From a virus: a DNA stretch of 43,766 bases. Positions 37,660-43,766 of this stretch are shown piece by piece; the first letter of the stretch is position 1; every line of letters begins with the position of its first letter. The DNA is taken from IMG/VR virus record IMGVR_UViG_3300032245_000671, positions 1 to 43,766 of that record; one strand, given 5' to 3'. The notes under the pieces are model-generated. The model did no database searches. It was given only the letters and a program-made list of their open reading frames with translations, and was not told where the DNA came from. A program made the translations under genes and the position numbers.

Positions 37660-37836
37660 TCAATCGTTGAGGTTCTGTGCCTTGCACCTTGTGCAGGTAA
37701 TTGACCACGGACGGGTCACCATTTCAGCCAGAAGGCGCTTACAACGCCAACAGCGAGGCTTGGCGTCAGCACGCCCCGAGCGCCCGTAGGGGTCGGGTGT
37801 GGGGCTGTCAGGGGCGTCTGAGGGGCTTGTATTCAC
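37660..37836 (-). CDS. Mu Com-like zinc-finger protein (58 aa)
   Basis: GTG at 37836 overlaps the upstream stop as GTGA. After a Pro/Asp-rich leader the protein has C29-x2-C32 (CWRCKRLLAE), then C48-x2-C51 (CTRCKAQN). This pattern, CxxC-k-LLa...i.C.RCk..N, is that of the Com family of phage Mu, small zinc-finger proteins that bind mRNA and switch on translation of the mom DNA-modification gene. No mom-like gene is evident, but three methyltransferase genes are. The role is therefore inferred only. Confidence 0.6.
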   Translation of the reverse strand: MNTSPSDAPDSPTPDPYGRSGRADAKPRCWRCKRLLAEMVTRPWSITCTRCKAQNLND

Positions 37837-38093
37837 AGGAATTCCCCACAACGCCCACAATATGGCTGAACTTGGGCAAATGTCCCTGCTTCACGGCGAT
37901 CAGCCGATGGATGGAGACATTTCCCGTCCTCGGCTGTGGCAGGCGTCACTTTGAGGGTCACCATTTTGCGTAGTTCGGCAACTGCGTTAGAAACGGCGTC
38001 CAGCCCGTCAAGAATGGTCTGGTAGTCCACTTCTGGCTCAGCAGGCTTGTCCTGCCCAATGTGGTGCAGGATTGTGGAACGAACAACGGTCAC
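37833..38093 (-). CDS. Hypothetical protein with C-terminal zinc motif (86 aa)
   Basis: GTG at 38093 overlaps the upstream TGA (GTGA). It starts MTVVRSTILHHIGQDKPAEP, has a helix (LDGLDAVSNAVAELRKMVTL) and ends with KCLHPSADRREAG, then CGRCGEFL, giving possible Cys/His zinc ligands. Similar zinc-ended proteins of unknown role are common in actinophages. Confidence 0.55.
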   Translation of the reverse strand: MTVVRSTILHHIGQDKPAEPEVDYQTILDGLDAVSNAVAELRKMVTLKVTPATAEDGKCLHPSADRREAGTFAQVQPYCGRCGEFL

Positions 38094-38488
38094 GGAGAAA
38101 CCCACGCTTGAAGGTCAAGTCCGAACATGGGACGTTCCTTTTCATCGCGCCCCATCGGGTAAGGGTCGGAGTCAACGATGACACACATGAAATTGACTCC
38201 TGAAATCGTGACATCACGAATTGCCCCGAGGCTGGCACGAACAGCGAGCAACTTGGCTCGCGCACTTGGATAGTCATCTCTGGATGCTCTGGCAACCACA
38301 CGAATGGAAGGTCGCTCAATTGACACGACGCTGGCACCGAAGACTTGGTCGGCTCCGTTCCCTCTGTCCTCATAAACAGCCACAGCCACATCTGGCGAAT
38401 CAGGAAGGTACGACAAGAAAATGTCGGTAGCCAATGTTCCGATGCCGTCAGTGACAAGTTTCGCCCCAAGAGCGTCTAACAAAGCCAT
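38090..38488 (-). CDS. Tail terminator / minor capsid-type protein
   Basis: 132 residues. DVAVAVYEDRGNGADQVFG, then ERPSIRVVARASRDDYPSAR and LLAVRASLGAI form the pattern of phage minor capsid/tail terminator proteins (PF12691-like), where a two-layer alpha/beta domain forms a ring at the tail end facing the head. It stands after the head closure and HK97 gp10-like genes, the normal order. The next genes are the small-gene island and not the tail-tube gene, which is unusual. Confidence 0.7.
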   Translation of the reverse strand: MALLDALGAKLVTDGIGTLATDIFLSYLPDSPDVAVAVYEDRGNGADQVFGASVVSIERPSIRVVARASRDDYPSARAKLLAVRASLGAIRDVTISGVNFMCVIVDSDPYPMGRDEKERPMFGLDLQAWVSP

Positions 38489-38898
38489 TAGATAAATCCT
38501 CTTGCGATCGCCTCAATACGAATACCAAGTCGGTAGGACAAGCCAATCAACGCTTCGCGCGCCGGCTGTTCTAGGTACTTAGCCTGACGACCGTTCGGAG
38601 GAAGCCCTGACGCTTTTGAGGGGTGGGAAAACTCAAGGTTCTCGTGTTGAACCTGCGCGTAGGGAGTCGCGACGCCTCCGTAAGTGATGTCCACGAACAC
38701 CTTGTTGCCTGCTTGCTTTGGGTGATGCACAACTTGCGACCGAGCCAACATACCCGAGTCGTAAGGAACAAGTAGGTCAGCCTTTTGAGCGACGTCTAAG
38801 GCTTCCTCGTATAGAGCGCGCCCGACGACACCAACTGTGTCTTGCTCCATTTTGCGCAAAGCCCCGAGCAACTTCTCAATTCCGTAGATGGTAGCCAC
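38488..38898 (-). CDS. HK97 gp10/minor capsid-like neck protein
   Basis: 136 residues from GTG at 38898 (1 base after the previous stop, AAAGG upstream). It begins MATIYGIEKLLGALRKME, with an N-terminal helix pair, then VPYDSGMLARSQVV, FVDITYGGVATPYAQVQHEN, FSHPSKASG, and ends with a helix. The 'vP.dtG.L..S......VayG...YA..qHe' arrangement is typical of this head-tail joining family. Confidence 0.75.
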   Translation of the reverse strand: MATIYGIEKLLGALRKMEQDTVGVVGRALYEEALDVAQKADLLVPYDSGMLARSQVVHHPKQAGNKVFVDITYGGVATPYAQVQHENLEFSHPSKASGLPPNGRQAKYLEQPAREALIGLSYRLGIRIEAIARGFI

Positions 38899-38899
38899 T

Positions 38900-39229
38900 T
38901 CACGCCTTTCCAAACGTCAACACAGTAACAAAAGCACCGTCGCCGTCGTTGTGAGTGTTGATGGTCAAGACAATTCTTGTGCTTCCGTCTGGCAATACAA
39001 GTTTGTCTTTAATACCTATGGTGCTGACGCCGTAGAAATAAACCGTTCCATCCTCGTTAATGGATTGCCCATCGTCTGTGTTGGAGAGCGCATTGCTTTT
39101 TTCAATGCGACAGCGTTGTGTTTTTCCTGTTGCAGACCATGCGTCTTTACCGTAGGCGTCACGGGACGTCTGCGAATACCACGTCACCGTTGAAGGCATC
39201 AGGTCAAGAAAGGCTGTCTCAATGGTCAA
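38900..39229 (-). CDS. Head closure / minor capsid protein
   Basis: 109 residues starting MTIETAFLDLMPSTVTWYSQ; a beta-barrel with GKTQRCRIEKSN and then TVYFYGVSTIGIKDKLVLPD and TRIVLTINTHNDGDG. This is the pattern of small head-closure proteins found between the connector and the gp10-like protein. Coupled by ATGA to the connector gene upstream. Confidence 0.65.
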   Translation of the reverse strand: MTIETAFLDLMPSTVTWYSQTSRDAYGKDAWSATGKTQRCRIEKSNALSNTDDGQSINEDGTVYFYGVSTIGIKDKLVLPDGSTRIVLTINTHNDGDGAFVTVLTFGKA

Positions 39230-39933
39230 CGGAACTTGTCCATGTCAATTGAGAAATGGAACGAACCGAGCGCGTCGGCAGATACGGTCGGGATTGGTGG
39301 GTCTTGTTGTGCACCCTGAACGTCAAGAGTGGACGCCAATTTGAGGTAGCGATCGGCTGTTGCCCCATACTGCGTAGAGATAGAAAGACCACCAACAGAA
39401 CGCGAGTAGTCGGCTTTTGATGCGTACTTAGTTGCCAGCGAACGGCAAGCATAAATGGCGGCAGTATTGGTGTTGTTCGCCGAGACATTTAGGAGCGCTG
39501 TAATTTCATGGTCGTTTAACTGACCGTTTGTGGGGTCGGTGTCGCCAATCAAGAAACGAACCATGTCAATAAGTCGTGCATCAGGGTTGCCTGTGTATGA
39601 CCAGTCGGACGCTGTGTCGGCGTAGATTTCAATGGCAATCATGCCGTTGTTCGGCGCTGTCATTGTGCGACCAGAGAAAGACGCTGTAAAAGCGCCGAGA
39701 TATTGACCAGCCGCCAGAGTTGCGTCAGTTGAAGTCCATGCGTATTCAACGTCGCCTGTGGCGGCGCCTGTGATGGTTCCTGCCCCTGCCGTGATGACTT
39801 GCGTACCTGTTGAGGCGTTCCACATATCAAAAATGACTGTGGAACCTGTCAGGTCAATTGCTTCACCATCAAGGGTGAACTGGCGCGCGAGAACTGGAAG
39901 TCTGTCACCCTTTTTAATTGTTACGTCTGCCAT
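39226..39933 (-). CDS. BppU-like N domain fused to head-tail connector
   Basis: 235 residues with two parts. Residues 1-110 (IKKGDRLPVLARQFTLDGEA, DLTGSTVIFDMWNAS, GDVEYAWTSTDATLAAGQYL) have the pattern of the BppU N-terminal immunoglobulin-like domain of baseplate proteins. Residues 115-235 (DARLIDMVRFLIGDTDPTN, LNDHEITALLN, ACRSLATKYASKADYSRSVG) match the helical head-tail adaptor (gp6/gp15-like) family. A fusion of a virion surface domain to a connector would place about 12 copies at the neck. Confidence 0.65.
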   Translation of the reverse strand: MADVTIKKGDRLPVLARQFTLDGEAIDLTGSTVIFDMWNASTGTQVITAGAGTITGAATGDVEYAWTSTDATLAAGQYLGAFTASFSGRTMTAPNNGMIAIEIYADTASDWSYTGNPDARLIDMVRFLIGDTDPTNGQLNDHEITALLNVSANNTNTAAIYACRSLATKYASKADYSRSVGGLSISTQYGATADRYLKLASTLDVQGAQQDPPIPTVSADALGSFHFSIDMDKFR

Positions 39934-39947
39934 TTTGCTCTCCGACC

Positions 39948-41480
39948 TTATGAAGCATCTACTGTGATTGTAGAACCCGACGCTGAAACCACCGTAGAAA
40001 CCCCACTAACGCTGACAGAACGGTTACCACCAGATAATGACGTTGTTGCTGTCTTACTGGAGATGTTGAGGCGACGGTAACCCTCGCTGTTTGAGGCTCC
40101 GATTCCTGCACCAGCCATTGTTCTTTTGCTACGAACAAGACGGACTCCGTTGCCAGCGCCGTTGCCAGCAGAAACAGATGAGCGAGGCAACCTGCGCTTG
40201 AAGGCGATTACTTGAGTTCCGAGTCCTGAACCTGTGCTTCCACGCTTTGACTTAACAAGACGGATGACGCTGGCAGAGCCGACGCCTGCCCCACTTGCAG
40301 TGCGGAACCTAGTGGTTCTACCAACGGCTGAACCCTCAGTTAGCGCAAGTCCAGCGCCCTGTGCGTTTCGGTAAACCTTATGCGCAATGGCGTTAGATGA
40401 TGAACCAACACCTGCACCCGATGCCGATCGCTTGTTGGTGTGGCGTTTTGTTGTGGATGAAGCCCCGACTCCAATGCCTGTGGCTGTTCGTGGGCTGATG
40501 TGCTTTTTGACGGCAGACGATGAACCAACTGCAGAGCCAGTTGAGGTACGAATGTTGACGTGCCTGAAAACGGTAACCGATGAGCCAACTGCGCTTGCAG
40601 AAGCAAACTTGAAAACTTTGTGGATTTTAACGTTTGACGAGGTTCCTTGACCTGCGCCAGTTGCCATGCGAATGGATGTATGTTTCCCGACGGCGTTACC
40701 AGACGTTGAACCTTGTCCAGAGCCTTGTCCTGTTCGGTACACCAAGTGGGCGATGGAGTTGTTTGAGGTTGAACTACCAGAACCTGACGCTTGCCGATGA
40801 TGTTGGTGCAGAACGGTGGCTTCGGATTGTCCCTGTCCTGATGATGACGCCGTTTTGAAGGTTGTCTTATGCGCAACAGTTGAACCACCACCGATGCCTT
40901 GTCCAGATGCGCTCCTTAGAGGGGAAATGCGTCGGCTGGCTGTGCCTGCCCCTATGCCTACCCCTGACGCGCTACGCGCGCGCCTGACGGTGATTGAAGC
41001 CGATGAAGCGCCGTTACCTGATGATGTAACAGTTCGTGGAACTTTACGAAGTGCAGACGCTTGTTCTGAACCTGCGCCGAAACCTGTAGCCGATCGTCGG
41101 CTTTTGTGAAGCCCTACCGAAGCAGACGCACCTGTCCCTGAACCTGATGCTGTTCGTCGGCTTTTATGAAGTCCAACTGCTGAACCTTCAGTTGAAGCCT
41201 GACCTGCGCCTTGTGCATTTCGGTAGATGGAATGAACTATTGCGTTACTTGAGGAACCTAATCCTGACCCAGACGCCGTTTTTAGAACTTTGTGGACAAA
41301 CGAGGTGGTTTGTGTTCCTGCGCCTGAAGCCGACGCTGTGCGCTTGCGTTTAACCAAACGAACGCTGGACGAAGTTCCATACCCCGACCCAGAAGCCGTC
41401 TTAGAGACGACAACAAATGTCTGGTTGTACGTTGTTGAGGACGACGAATAGAGAACGTTAAGGTCGTTATAGATTGCCAT
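39948..41480 (-). CDS. Basic repeat protein with about 22 units of 20 residues
   Basis: 510 residues. From residue 24 on it is built of about 22 tandem units with the approximate pattern hK..RTASGsGxGsSsav, each 19-21 residues: a Lys/Arg/His-rich strand then an Ala-Ser-Gly turn. Some units are almost identical at distance, for instance YRNAQGAGQASTEGSAVG and YRNAQGAGLALTEGSAVG, implying duplication of multi-unit blocks. The product is very basic, without Cys and with few acidic residues. The C terminus (KTATTSLSGGNRSVSVSGVS) is a Ser/Thr-rich beta piece. Located among virion genes, so probably structural, a fibre or a DNA/capsid-binding spacer. I do not know a family. Confidence 0.65.
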   Translation of the reverse strand: MAIYNDLNVLYSSSSTTYNQTFVVVSKTASGSGYGTSSSVRLVKRKRTASASGAGTQTTSFVHKVLKTASGSGLGSSSNAIVHSIYRNAQGAGQASTEGSAVGLHKSRRTASGSGTGASASVGLHKSRRSATGFGAGSEQASALRKVPRTVTSSGNGASSASITVRRARSASGVGIGAGTASRRISPLRSASGQGIGGGSTVAHKTTFKTASSSGQGQSEATVLHQHHRQASGSGSSTSNNSIAHLVYRTGQGSGQGSTSGNAVGKHTSIRMATGAGQGTSSNVKIHKVFKFASASAVGSSVTVFRHVNIRTSTGSAVGSSSAVKKHISPRTATGIGVGASSTTKRHTNKRSASGAGVGSSSNAIAHKVYRNAQGAGLALTEGSAVGRTTRFRTASGAGVGSASVIRLVKSKRGSTGSGLGTQVIAFKRRLPRSSVSAGNGAGNGVRLVRSKRTMAGAGIGASNSEGYRRLNISSKTATTSLSGGNRSVSVSGVSTVVSASGSTITVDAS

Positions 41481-42573
41481 TAGCGACCCTGTCTAGCACC
41501 TCGCGTTTGTTACGGAACATCCTCAATTGGTTGTGGACGTACCCACGATGGACACCTTCAATTTTCAGGGCTTGCTTAATGACACGTTCTTCATCGGTGA
41601 TTGGAATTTCCAGACTGACTTTGTAGAACTCGCGAAACTTGTGAACACCAATAAACAATTGGCGCTGTTCCTCTTTGAGCACTTCAGCCGTGTCCACCAA
41701 GCCGGGGTAGACAAGCGACAAAGCACTAAGCGAACTGAACGCCATACGCTGACGCACAAAATGAAGCAACTCAGGAGATGACGCAATAACACCAGATGGG
41801 CGAAGGCGCGCGTCAGTTTTCCCTCTCAAATACGACGCAACTTGCATATCAACTTGACCCTCAACAAGGCTTTCGTCAAATCCGAGAGCATCAAGGAACC
41901 CTTGTGCATCGCTAGAGATGGGGTCGGCATTGTTGAACGGGGCGTCAGCAACCGTTGCCCATTCGTGGAGCACTTTGAACATCTCGCTCAAGGTGTACGC
42001 ACTCATTGGCAGTTCAGCGTTGTCAACGAAGTCTCGCCTCAGAACTTCGTCGTTGTGGAAATGAATGTAAATCAAATGCCCCAGAGCAGGAACAGTCAGC
42101 ACAGGTTCGTACATGATGATGTCATCAAGGGAGCCGACCAATTGAGGGTTCTTAACCGATGGCGTGTCGTAGGTTCGCGCGCCATACAGCGTGTTGTCAC
42201 AGCGCCATTCCAAAGCAGGGTCGTAGATTGGCTCGGACTTGCAGAACACAAAAACACCAACTTCGGACGTGTTGACGTCTGGCAACCGATCGTAAAACTC
42301 AATGATGCGTTCAAAATGCTCAAGGTTGATGATTTCCTCAACGCCCTCTGACTTGGCGATGAGCACAAGGTTGCGCAAGTGAAAGAACGGGTGGTTTAAC
42401 GAAACGACCAGTTGACCGTTGTCCATGCGCCAAACATCTGCTTCGGTGAATGGGTCGTCACCTGCTGGTGTGCGACGAACAATCTCTAAAGAGTCCGAAG
42501 CGATGGTTCGCAAAGCAAAGAACTGCTTGGCTTTGTCTAGGACAGACATTGTAAAAGGGCGAACGGTAATCAT
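41467..42573 (-). CDS. Unknown 368-residue protein in the structural region
   Basis: ATG at 42573, overlapping the fibre stop (ATGA). An acidic, globular-looking protein: early FALRTIASDSLEIVRRTPAG, DNGQLVVSLNHPFFHLRNLV, then FERIIEFYDRLPDV, VGVFVFCKSEPIYDPALEW, and a long helical second half with LHEWATVADAPFN, RQRMAFSSLSALSLVY and a basic end. No signal peptide, membrane segment, or catalytic motif that I can name. Position between a fibre and the repeat protein suggests a virion or assembly role. Confidence 0.6.
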   Translation of the reverse strand: MITVRPFTMSVLDKAKQFFALRTIASDSLEIVRRTPAGDDPFTEADVWRMDNGQLVVSLNHPFFHLRNLVLIAKSEGVEEIINLEHFERIIEFYDRLPDVNTSEVGVFVFCKSEPIYDPALEWRCDNTLYGARTYDTPSVKNPQLVGSLDDIIMYEPVLTVPALGHLIYIHFHNDEVLRRDFVDNAELPMSAYTLSEMFKVLHEWATVADAPFNNADPISSDAQGFLDALGFDESLVEGQVDMQVASYLRGKTDARLRPSGVIASSPELLHFVRQRMAFSSLSALSLVYPGLVDTAEVLKEEQRQLFIGVHKFREFYKVSLEIPITDEERVIKQALKIEGVHRGYVHNQLRMFRNKREVLDRVANGNL

Positions 42574-43739
42574 GCGACGCCATAATACTTAAAGGTGACT
42601 CCACCTGCGACGCCGGCGCCAAACCAACCCCTGCCTCCTGTACCAACGACAACACCTCCAGCAACAACAGAACCGTTAGAACCAGTAGATGCTGTGCCAC
42701 CTCCTCCACCACCGTTACCGCCGTTTAATCCGTAAGCGCCCCCACCAGCACCTCCGTTGCCTCCACCATCTGGATAGGAAGCGTTGCCTCCAACTGCGTC
42801 TGTTCCACCACCTCCACCACCTGCGTAGCGCGAATAGTCGGTTGCATAGATGGGTTGGTTTGTGTCGTTGCCGTAAATGGGACTGCTGTAATTAGGGCAT
42901 TCCTGAGTGCAAAACCCAAACTTAGGATCGGTTGCACAACAGTAAGTGTTGTAGCCAACAACCACCTGAACATAATTACCAGTGAAATAGGTGTAGCCAT
43001 AGTTACCTGTACCGCCTGCTTGCGATGGGTTGTCGCCTGAACCACTCGCCCCACCATTCGTCAGCCAGTTTGCTACGCCACCACCGTTCGCCGTGTATGT
43101 CGTGTTGCCGATTACGAGAGTTGTGGCGCCTCCGGCTGTTCCGTTACCTGCACCGCCACCTCCGTCGCCACCGTTACCACCTGCACCCACCGTTCCTGTG
43201 ACGTTTTGAGTTCCACCAGCCGATGATGTTTTGCTCGCGGCAAGTCTGTAACCACCACTGCCACCACCTGAATAGTTAGCCCCTCCTCCACCACCGTAAA
43301 TAAGCATTTCGTAGATGATCGGAGTTATTGCCGAACCACCCGTCGGCGTGACCGAGGGGACAGAGACAGAGTACGAACCAGCAGTTGTTTGAGTGAATGT
43401 CTTGAGCGTCCACGTTGTAAAGTTGCCGTTGCTGTTCTGCACAACAACTGAGCCTTTAGCGTTCGTCGCTGTGACTCGGACAATGTAGGCAGTCGCTACA
43501 GCCAAACCAGTCACATTGGCGTACATCGCTGTTGAACCATAAGTGGGCGAACCAGTCATGGAAACGGCTGTAGACCACGTTGAGCCACCGTTAGAACTGT
43601 ACTGCGCCGTAACGGTCGTGCTTAAACCTTGCCCATTGACGGTTGCGTTAAGGGTCGCGAGGTTTTGATTGAAGTTAGTTGTCGCCCCCAACGTCACAGT
43701 TGGAATGGGGTAAGCGCTGGATGCAACTACACCAAGCAT
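42570..43739 (-). CDS. Fn3 / glycine-rich fibre or adhesin
   Basis: 389 residues. Residues 1-125 form an Fn3-like domain (LATLNATVNGQGLSTTVTAQ, YANVTGLAVATAYIVRVTAT), then FTTWTLKTFTQTTAG, then a glycine-rich region (about 160-385) with YGGGGGANYSGGGSGGYR and similar. Around residue 250-300 the Gly repeats are broken by a Cys-rich loop (YCCATDPKFGFCTQEC). The same Fn3-linker-Gly arrangement ends the large tail protein at 27107-29914, so both may bind host receptors. ATG at 43739 overlaps the upstream stop (TGATG). Confidence 0.7.
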   Translation of the reverse strand: MLGVVASSAYPIPTVTLGATTNFNQNLATLNATVNGQGLSTTVTAQYSSNGGSTWSTAVSMTGSPTYGSTAMYANVTGLAVATAYIVRVTATNAKGSVVVQNSNGNFTTWTLKTFTQTTAGSYSVSVPSVTPTGGSAITPIIYEMLIYGGGGGANYSGGGSGGYRLAASKTSSAGGTQNVTGTVGAGGNGGDGGGGAGNGTAGGATTLVIGNTTYTANGGGVANWLTNGGASGSGDNPSQAGGTGNYGYTYFTGNYVQVVVGYNTYCCATDPKFGFCTQECPNYSSPIYGNDTNQPIYATDYSRYAGGGGGGTDAVGGNASYPDGGGNGGAGGGAYGLNGGNGGGGGGTASTGSNGSVVAGGVVVGTGGRGWFGAGVAGGVTFKYYGVA

Positions 43740-43766
43740 CAGGCGCTCAAATCACCAAGAGCAACC
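43739..43766 (-). CDS. C-terminal fragment of a gene cut by the right edge
   Basis: The last eight codons in the frame ending at the TGA (43739-43741) read VALGDLSA. The stop overlaps the start of the fibre gene (TGATG), the arrangement used throughout this genome. Too short to identify. By position it could be a capsid or fibre gene. Confidence 0.4.

Noticed and set aside
39948-41480. DNA-level tandem repeat or CRISPR-like locus
   Set aside because: The periodicity is about 60 bases and is coded in one open frame with protein-level conservation; DNA copies are diverged.
1-43766. tRNA, integrase, attachment site, transposase
   Set aside because: No cloverleaf-like sequence, recombinase motif or insertion-sequence ends were recognised on reading both strands by eye; a tRNAscan or profile search could still reveal a weak one.

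Overview
The window is almost certainly a tailed double-stranded DNA phage (siphovirus-like) of an actinobacterium. It carries a terminase, portal and MuF head protein, head-tail connectors, two tail-tube proteins, a frameshifting tail assembly chaperone, a tape measure, glycine-rich fibres and lysis genes. The strongest clue to the host is a WhiB-family gene (12525-12968), because WhiB is essentially confined to actinobacteria and their phages. A DUF2746-like gene and a VanY/M15 endolysin fit that host. Base composition looks moderate rather than high GC, and a Thr/Ser-rich PA14 protein is present. An aquatic actinobacterium is therefore my guess, but it is only inference. I see no integrase, excisionase, tRNA, CRISPR array or insertion sequence.

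Nearly all genes lie on the minus strand, so transcription runs from right to left. From the right end: a Gly-rich fibre, an unknown 368-residue protein and a 22-unit repeat protein (39948-43739); connector, closure and tail-terminator genes (38090-39933); an island of small non-structural-looking genes with its own promoters (34730-38093), including a Mu Com-like zinc finger and a secreted lysozyme-like protein; then tandem tail-tube paralogues, G/GT chaperone, tape measure and tail protein (26769-34621). Lysis genes follow (23981-26717). Next comes replication and recombination: phosphoesterase, Gam, Sak4-like ATPase, initiator with internal iterons, helicase loader-like gene, HNH, RusA (18122-23747). 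Many small genes follow, then a HARP/SNF2 helicase split by one in-frame UGA, WhiB, a tandem-ParB protein, a ParB-methyltransferase and the terminase subunits (7194-18075). At the left end lie an HTH protein, two tandem methyltransferases, the portal and the start of a MuF protein that runs off the edge. One rightward operon of eight very small genes (5290-7197) sits between the HTH/methyltransferase genes and the large terminase.

No major capsid, scaffold or protease gene is visible. The MuF gene runs off the left edge and another gene is cut by the right edge. The window is therefore probably a permuted, incomplete genome in which the capsid genes would join the two ends.

Genes are packed as translationally coupled operons, with many ATGA, TAATG, GTGA and TTGA overlaps. 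Superimposed are several regulatory layers that can be read directly: sigma70-like promoters sharing an ACYAYGGTA core, a set of promoters whose -10 lies 6-8 bases before the start codon (predicted leaderless), and a GTTTAGGACAC-N3-GGTCACG box before late gene groups. The most notable findings are the UGA-split helicase, the iteron array inside the initiator gene, the shared promoter and box families, the 22-unit basic repeat protein, and the tandem-ParB fusion.
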